Both the position numbers and the translations under genes were made by a program. A DNA stretch of 64,000 nt from Septoria linicola (lineage: Eukaryota; Ascomycota; Dothideomycetes; Mycosphaerellales; Mycosphaerellaceae): NCBI GenBank assembly GCA_024114885.1, contig CP099422.1:1426001-1490000 (forward strand). Reading direction: 5' to 3'. Positions 59,802 to 64,000 of the stretch are shown here, piece by piece (within the stretch, counting starts at the first letter, position 1; each line of letters starts with the position of its first letter). The notes beneath the pieces were generated by a model that had not been told where the DNA came from, searched no databases, and worked only from the letters and a program-made list of their open reading frames with translations.

Positions 59802-62800
59802 CTACTTACGCCCTCCTCTTTTCTTGGTCTGCTTCATTGCGAAACCGCTCAGGTCGTCTTTTGGTGGCTCCTTGCCGGACTTCTTAGCCACCTCACTCCA
59901 ACCTCCAGCACCACTGGCGCCATTGGCGGGACTAGCACTCTTTGGCACAGCGGTATCGATCAGGCCCTTATCCGCCAAACGCTTACGGCGAATGAACTCT
60001 TCAGCGAAATGCCGTGAGTCAATCGTGCTTGAGACTGCGTGCACCGCTTCGGTGATAATTTCGTTGTCAGGTGGAAGGTTGAACAGGCCAGACACGAAGT
60101 CCTCGACTATGAATCTGTTAGCATGGTGTATTCGTGAATTGTGATGCAGTGAACTTACCACTGATGCCCTTGGCGAGATCGGGGCGAAGCTCATTGGTTG
60201 CCCACTTCTTGAACTCGTCCTGAGCATTGACGGCAGCAGCGCCCGACGTCGTGGTCCTGGCAGGTTGTCTGCGGGAGGCAACCGGAGGTTGCACAGTGGG
60301 CACAATTGACGCATGCGCAGTGCGTGTGCTTGGGGTAGCAGGGGCCGGAGTCTTGACTTTGCCGCTCGCACCAACAGTGGTCCACGCACTGTTGCCAGTG
60401 TTGATCTGCGGCGGTTGCGCGTTCACCTTTCCTGCAAGATTGGCGTAGCTCTTGCTGCCAGCTGGTGCAGTGACCCCGGACATCGCGTTGGCCAACGCCT
60501 GCTGTTGCTGTGCTTGAGCAGCATTGCGGCGCTTACGTGATTCTTCCTCTTTCTGGATTTGGGCCAGTGTCTTTGACGCTGGCACACCACTTGGCTTCTG
60601 AGCAGTCTTCGCCCAAGCTGCCGCGGCACCGCCAGTCGGGGTCGCTGGGGAAGGAGCGCCCCAAGTGGCGGAAGTAGGAATGCCAGGAGCAGGTGCAATG
60701 ACCTGTGCTTGAGCTTCCATTTCTTTTTGGAACGCAGCGCGACGAGCAGCAATGGCCAAAGCCTCGGCTTGCTCAGCCTGTCTGGCTTCAGCCTCTTGGA
60801 TCTCGCGCAAAGATGGGCCCTTTGGCGCTTCGGCGGGCTCCTTCGCCCATGGCGCGACGGTGGCACTTGGGGTGTCTACAGAGGGCGATTGGGAGAGGCC
60901 TCGCGAATCAGTCTGCAGCTGATCGGCTACGCTCTGCCTACCAGCGCGTTGAGCTGCAGGAGCAGGAAGTGGAGATTGCGAAGGCGCAGGAGGGAAGGGC
61001 TGCGGCAGACCGGGCTGCTGAGGTGCTGGGGAGTGCTTGGCTGAGGCTGCTTTCTGCACTTGCTCGGTAAGAGACAGAGGCTCTGGACCTTGTTGTGAAG
61101 CGACGCCATTTTCAGCTGCAGACTCGTTAGCTGGCTGAGTCGCCGGTGCAGAAGACTTGGCCTGTGAGGCCTGCGCCCGCGCTTGCTTTGCAGATTGCTG
61201 TAAAGCCTGACCCTGGAGCTGTTGGAAATGTTCCAAGCGCTCCTGTGTTGCGTGGGCTTGCTCTGCCTCCTCTTCTTCGTCCTGTGCATCGTGCTCGGCT
61301 TGCTCTTGCTGCAATCGAGCACGATCTTCATACATCTGCTGGACCTTGCCTTCATGCTGATCAGGCTGTTGCTGTTGCTGCTGCTGTTGCTGCTGGCTAG
61401 CAAATGGCTGTCCGGGTGCACCGAACTGACCGGCCTGCTGGCGATTGTCATTCATGCTCAAACGATCCATGATGCCCGGGATCTCTTCTTCGCGGATGTG
61501 GCCGAGCGAAGGCGCGCCGACTGCACCCAGGTTGCTACCTTGCGGTCTGTTGAAGGTGTTGTCGAAGAAGCCTTGACCACCAGCAGAGCCAGCGGTTGGT
61601 CCCTGGCTCGGGCTTGGCTGATAGTTTGCAGGACTCTGAATGCTACCAAAACTGGGCTGCGATTGCAAGCTGTGGGCGCTGCTGTGATGGTGAAGCTGGT
61701 TTGGCAAACCCATACCGCCGTGCGCACCGCCAAGCTGCATACGCTGCTGGATCTGAGCTTGCGCGAGATGTTCTTTCTGCCGAGCCATCAAATATTGCTC
61801 CTCTTGCTTCCTACGCTCCAGTGCATTTTGCTGCTCGGCAGTCAGGGTGGTGCCGAAGCTGGGGAAGCTTGACGCGAATGGTGGCTGTGGGTTGCCGGCG
61901 GCAGTGTTGCTCCCTCCTTGCCCTGCTCCAGCCCCAATGGCGCCAGCCCAAGCATTCGGTCCGGTCTGCGCAACAGATCCGTGAGGAATGCCAATTTGCG
62001 GTACCAAGAAGGGCTCGCGAGAGTTACCAATGCGACGAATGAGCTGCGCAAGTGGCTCGTAGTCTTGATCTTCGTACTTCTTGACCAAAAGTTCGGGTGA
62101 AAAGAAGCCAGCCTTGTACCAATCGTGCATCTCCAGTCCCGACCATGGACCTTGTGTCTGTCCTTGGGGATCGCGGTATATCCAGCGCATGCGATCAGGC
62201 ATGACCATCGTGCGCTGCTGTGGTGCTGGAGGCTGATTCGAAGCAGAGCTCCCAGGCGGCTGGTTCTGGCCCTGTTGTTGAGACTGTTCATGCAGTTGCT
62301 GTTGACTTTGCTGGTGATGAAGGTCTGAAGACTCGTGCTGAAGTTTGCCAGGCTGATTGTCATTAAAGCCTTGGTTTGCGAAAGGGCTTTCAGCAGACCT
62401 GCCGAAGTCTCCCAGTCCACCAAATGGTTGCGCGGGGCGTTCGTGACCAGACTCACGATCATGCTGGCTGTCATTGTGGCGCATCTGATCTTGCATCTGA
62501 GGTGGGAACATGCTAGCCATCCTACTGCCACCATAAGCGCCGCCCTGCGAGCCGAAGCCCCCAAGCCCAGCTAATCCTGGTGACTGCATGTCAGACATTG
62601 GATTAGAGAAAATGCCGGATCCGAAGGCGTTGGACAATCCTGCCGTTTGTCTTCCCGGTGTCCCTAACCCGCCCTGCGAAGCTGGCCAGGCTGAGGCGCC
62701 AGGCAAAGCACCGAGCTGTCCAAGGCCGCTGAAGCCACCAGAGAAGCCGCGTTGCGGACCAACACTCGAGGTTTGGCTTCTATCGCTGGCCGGACCTTGA

Positions 62801-63963
62801 CCATGGACACGGCCGAGATTTGGCAATGCGCCGAGACCTCCAAGGCCACTCAGTTGCTGCTGCGGTTGCTGGTGTTGTGCCTGATCGACGCCGAACTGGC
62901 CGAGTCCAGGAAGGTGACTGTTTGGTGCATCGCTGCTGTCGGCCTCGTTCTGCTCACCCGTACGATCGGCACCGTGCTGCTCAGGCGATTTGTATGGGTT
63001 GGTGTCGGTTGGGCTCATCGGTTCGTGGCCGCCAGCATGCTGCAAGCCGAGACGCTGATGAGCTGGAGTTTGCTGGAACCCTTCGCGAGCTCCGGGATAG
63101 CCTTGACCAAAGCCGTGAGTATTGTCAGTGGTCATGCCAAAAGCTCCAAACCCAAAATCGCCCTGTGTGCCTTGGCGACTTGGAGTCCCAAAGCCCTGGT
63201 ATCCTTGTCTGGGGTGAGGAGGGCTAGTGTCTTCATCTGCCGCTAGTGCAGCACTACCCGTAGGTAAGACTTCCTCAGCTTCATCCAGAGATTCGTTGGC
63301 CTGTTCGCCTGCACGCCAGGACTCATGCTCGTTGACCCGTCCCAAACCAGAGAGGCTGGGCTTGGCCTCGATGGTCCTACCATCGTCGCCACCTTCCTTG
63401 CCCAGAACATTCTTGAATCTGCTCTCAGACCTTCCGCCACCCAGTCCCACGGCTCCCTTAGCTCCGGGGGCGGGTTGCTGGGAAGGATTGCCGCTCATGC
63501 CAAAACTGCCAAACGAGCCCATGGGAGCGAGACCTGCACTCTGCGGGCCAGGACCATTAGACCAAGGAGAACTTGGAGCTGCGAAGCCTGCTGATAGAGG
63601 CCCAGCTGCCGGGTTTCGTCTGACCGTACCAAATGGAGAAGACACAGGCTTCTCATCGGCGTCCTTGTCCTCAGGCTTGTTCAGATTCTGATCGGTTCGA
63701 CGTCGCAACAGCGATGCTGGCGGGGAAGGAGCGCGCTGTTCGTTGAAACCACCCGGAGAGGACACGTTCTGTGGGAAGGGGTACGACTCGCTAGTCTCCC
63801 GACGGCGTCCACCACCACGCGCGACGCTAGGTGATGGGAGTCCAAAGGCGCCGGGAGTGGTAGCACTAGTCGAGATGCTGATCTTTCGTCCGGTCACTCC
63901 ATTTGCTTGCTGTCCGTCTTTGTTCGAGGGCTTGATAGGTGTGTTCACGGAGGTCGAGAAGAG
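59802..63963 (-). CDS. GYF-domain protein (SMY2/MYR1-like), 5' end outside window
   Basis: The window holds two exons: 63963-60159 and 60106-59802 (52-bp intron, GTAAGT...CATAG). The left-hand exon begins right after an acceptor (GCTAAC...GGCAG), with no ATG in a suitable place, so the first exon lies beyond 64000. About 1369 residues are visible. The long N-terminal part is Gly/Gln/Pro/Ser-rich and disordered. The GYF domain (nt about 62010-62205) reads MRWIYRDPQGQTQGPWSGLEMHDWYKAGFF, with the WxYxDPxGxxQGPW and W-Y-GFF features that bind proline-rich ligands. A polyglutamine tract, a Lys/Glu/Arg/Gln coiled-coil and a KK-rich C-terminus follow. Yeast SMY2-type proteins act in mRNA control and COPII traffic. 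Confidence 0.9.
61366..61395 (-). repeat. Polyglutamine (CAG/CAA) tract in the GYF gene
   Basis: Ten consecutive Gln codons, mixed CAG and CAA, between FASQ and PDQHEG. Such tracts vary in length between strains. It lies in a disordered stretch after the GYF domain. Confidence 0.8.
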
Positions 63964-64000
63964 CTGCCGATTTTGTTAGCACCCAGCACAATACCTCTAT

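Noticed and set aside
60118..60158. Stop inside the GYF gene as evidence of truncation
   Set aside because: A GTAAGT donor at 60158 and a CATAG acceptor at 60107 remove it in frame, so it is an ordinary intron.

Overview
The window reads as nuclear DNA of a filamentous ascomycete (Pezizomycotina). The evidence is intron-poor genes with short GT-AG introns of about 50-70 bp and CTRAY-like branch points, together with recognisable fungal orthologues: SWR1, ROK1, ATP synthase subunit g, a complex I NDUFB8-type subunit, trifunctional C1-THF synthase, a GYF-domain protein, and WSC and GPI cell-wall proteins. The gene style suggests Dothideomycetes, but that is a weak inference. No rRNA, convincing tRNA, CRISPR array or intact transposon was seen. 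Every spliced model given as intact was checked to sum to a multiple of three.

Layout. 1-10 kb is sparse and secretory: a Thr/Ser/Pro-rich secreted repeat protein (2833-4974), an unrecognised acidic nuclear-type protein with a break or intron near its 3' end (6369-7680), and a broken small cysteine-rich GPI-type gene (9215-9789). 10.5-24.5 kb holds metabolism and transport: mitochondrial-type C1-THF synthase, a secreted protein joining three WSC domains to a class II-type heme peroxidase, a monocarboxylate-like MFS transporter, an APH-fold kinase-like protein and a DapA-family aldolase. 24.5-32 kb is mostly gene-free apart from a four-exon family 2 glycosyltransferase (26788-28405).

32-48.3 kb is the dense conserved core. 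ATP20 and ROK1 diverge from a 181-bp promoter. ROK1 converges on an L-rhamnose 1-dehydrogenase-like SDR with 10 bp between stop codons. That SDR diverges from an L-rhamnono-lactonase-like amidohydrolase, so the pair encodes the first two steps of oxidative L-rhamnose breakdown. The lactonase converges on a protein kinase gene with only 24 bp between ORFs, and a hairpin fills that gap. A Gly/Ser-rich GPI-type protein, SWR1 and a divergent NDUFB8-type gene follow.

49.3-58.3 kb is an accessory island unlike the rest. It contains two related small basic proteins starting MA(V/I)TRS, a secreted Hsp70/actin-fold-like gene interrupted by an in-frame TAG, and three mutually diverged ubiquitin-specific-protease (USP) homologues. 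Two of the USPs look intact. The third carries a nonsense codon and a frameshift. The third USP also contains an AVTRSQ stretch like the starts of the two small basic proteins, suggesting exchange or shared descent. This island is the best candidate for something undescribed. Beyond it, 58.7-64 kb returns to conserved-looking genes: a small helical protein and a GYF-domain protein whose first exon lies outside the window.
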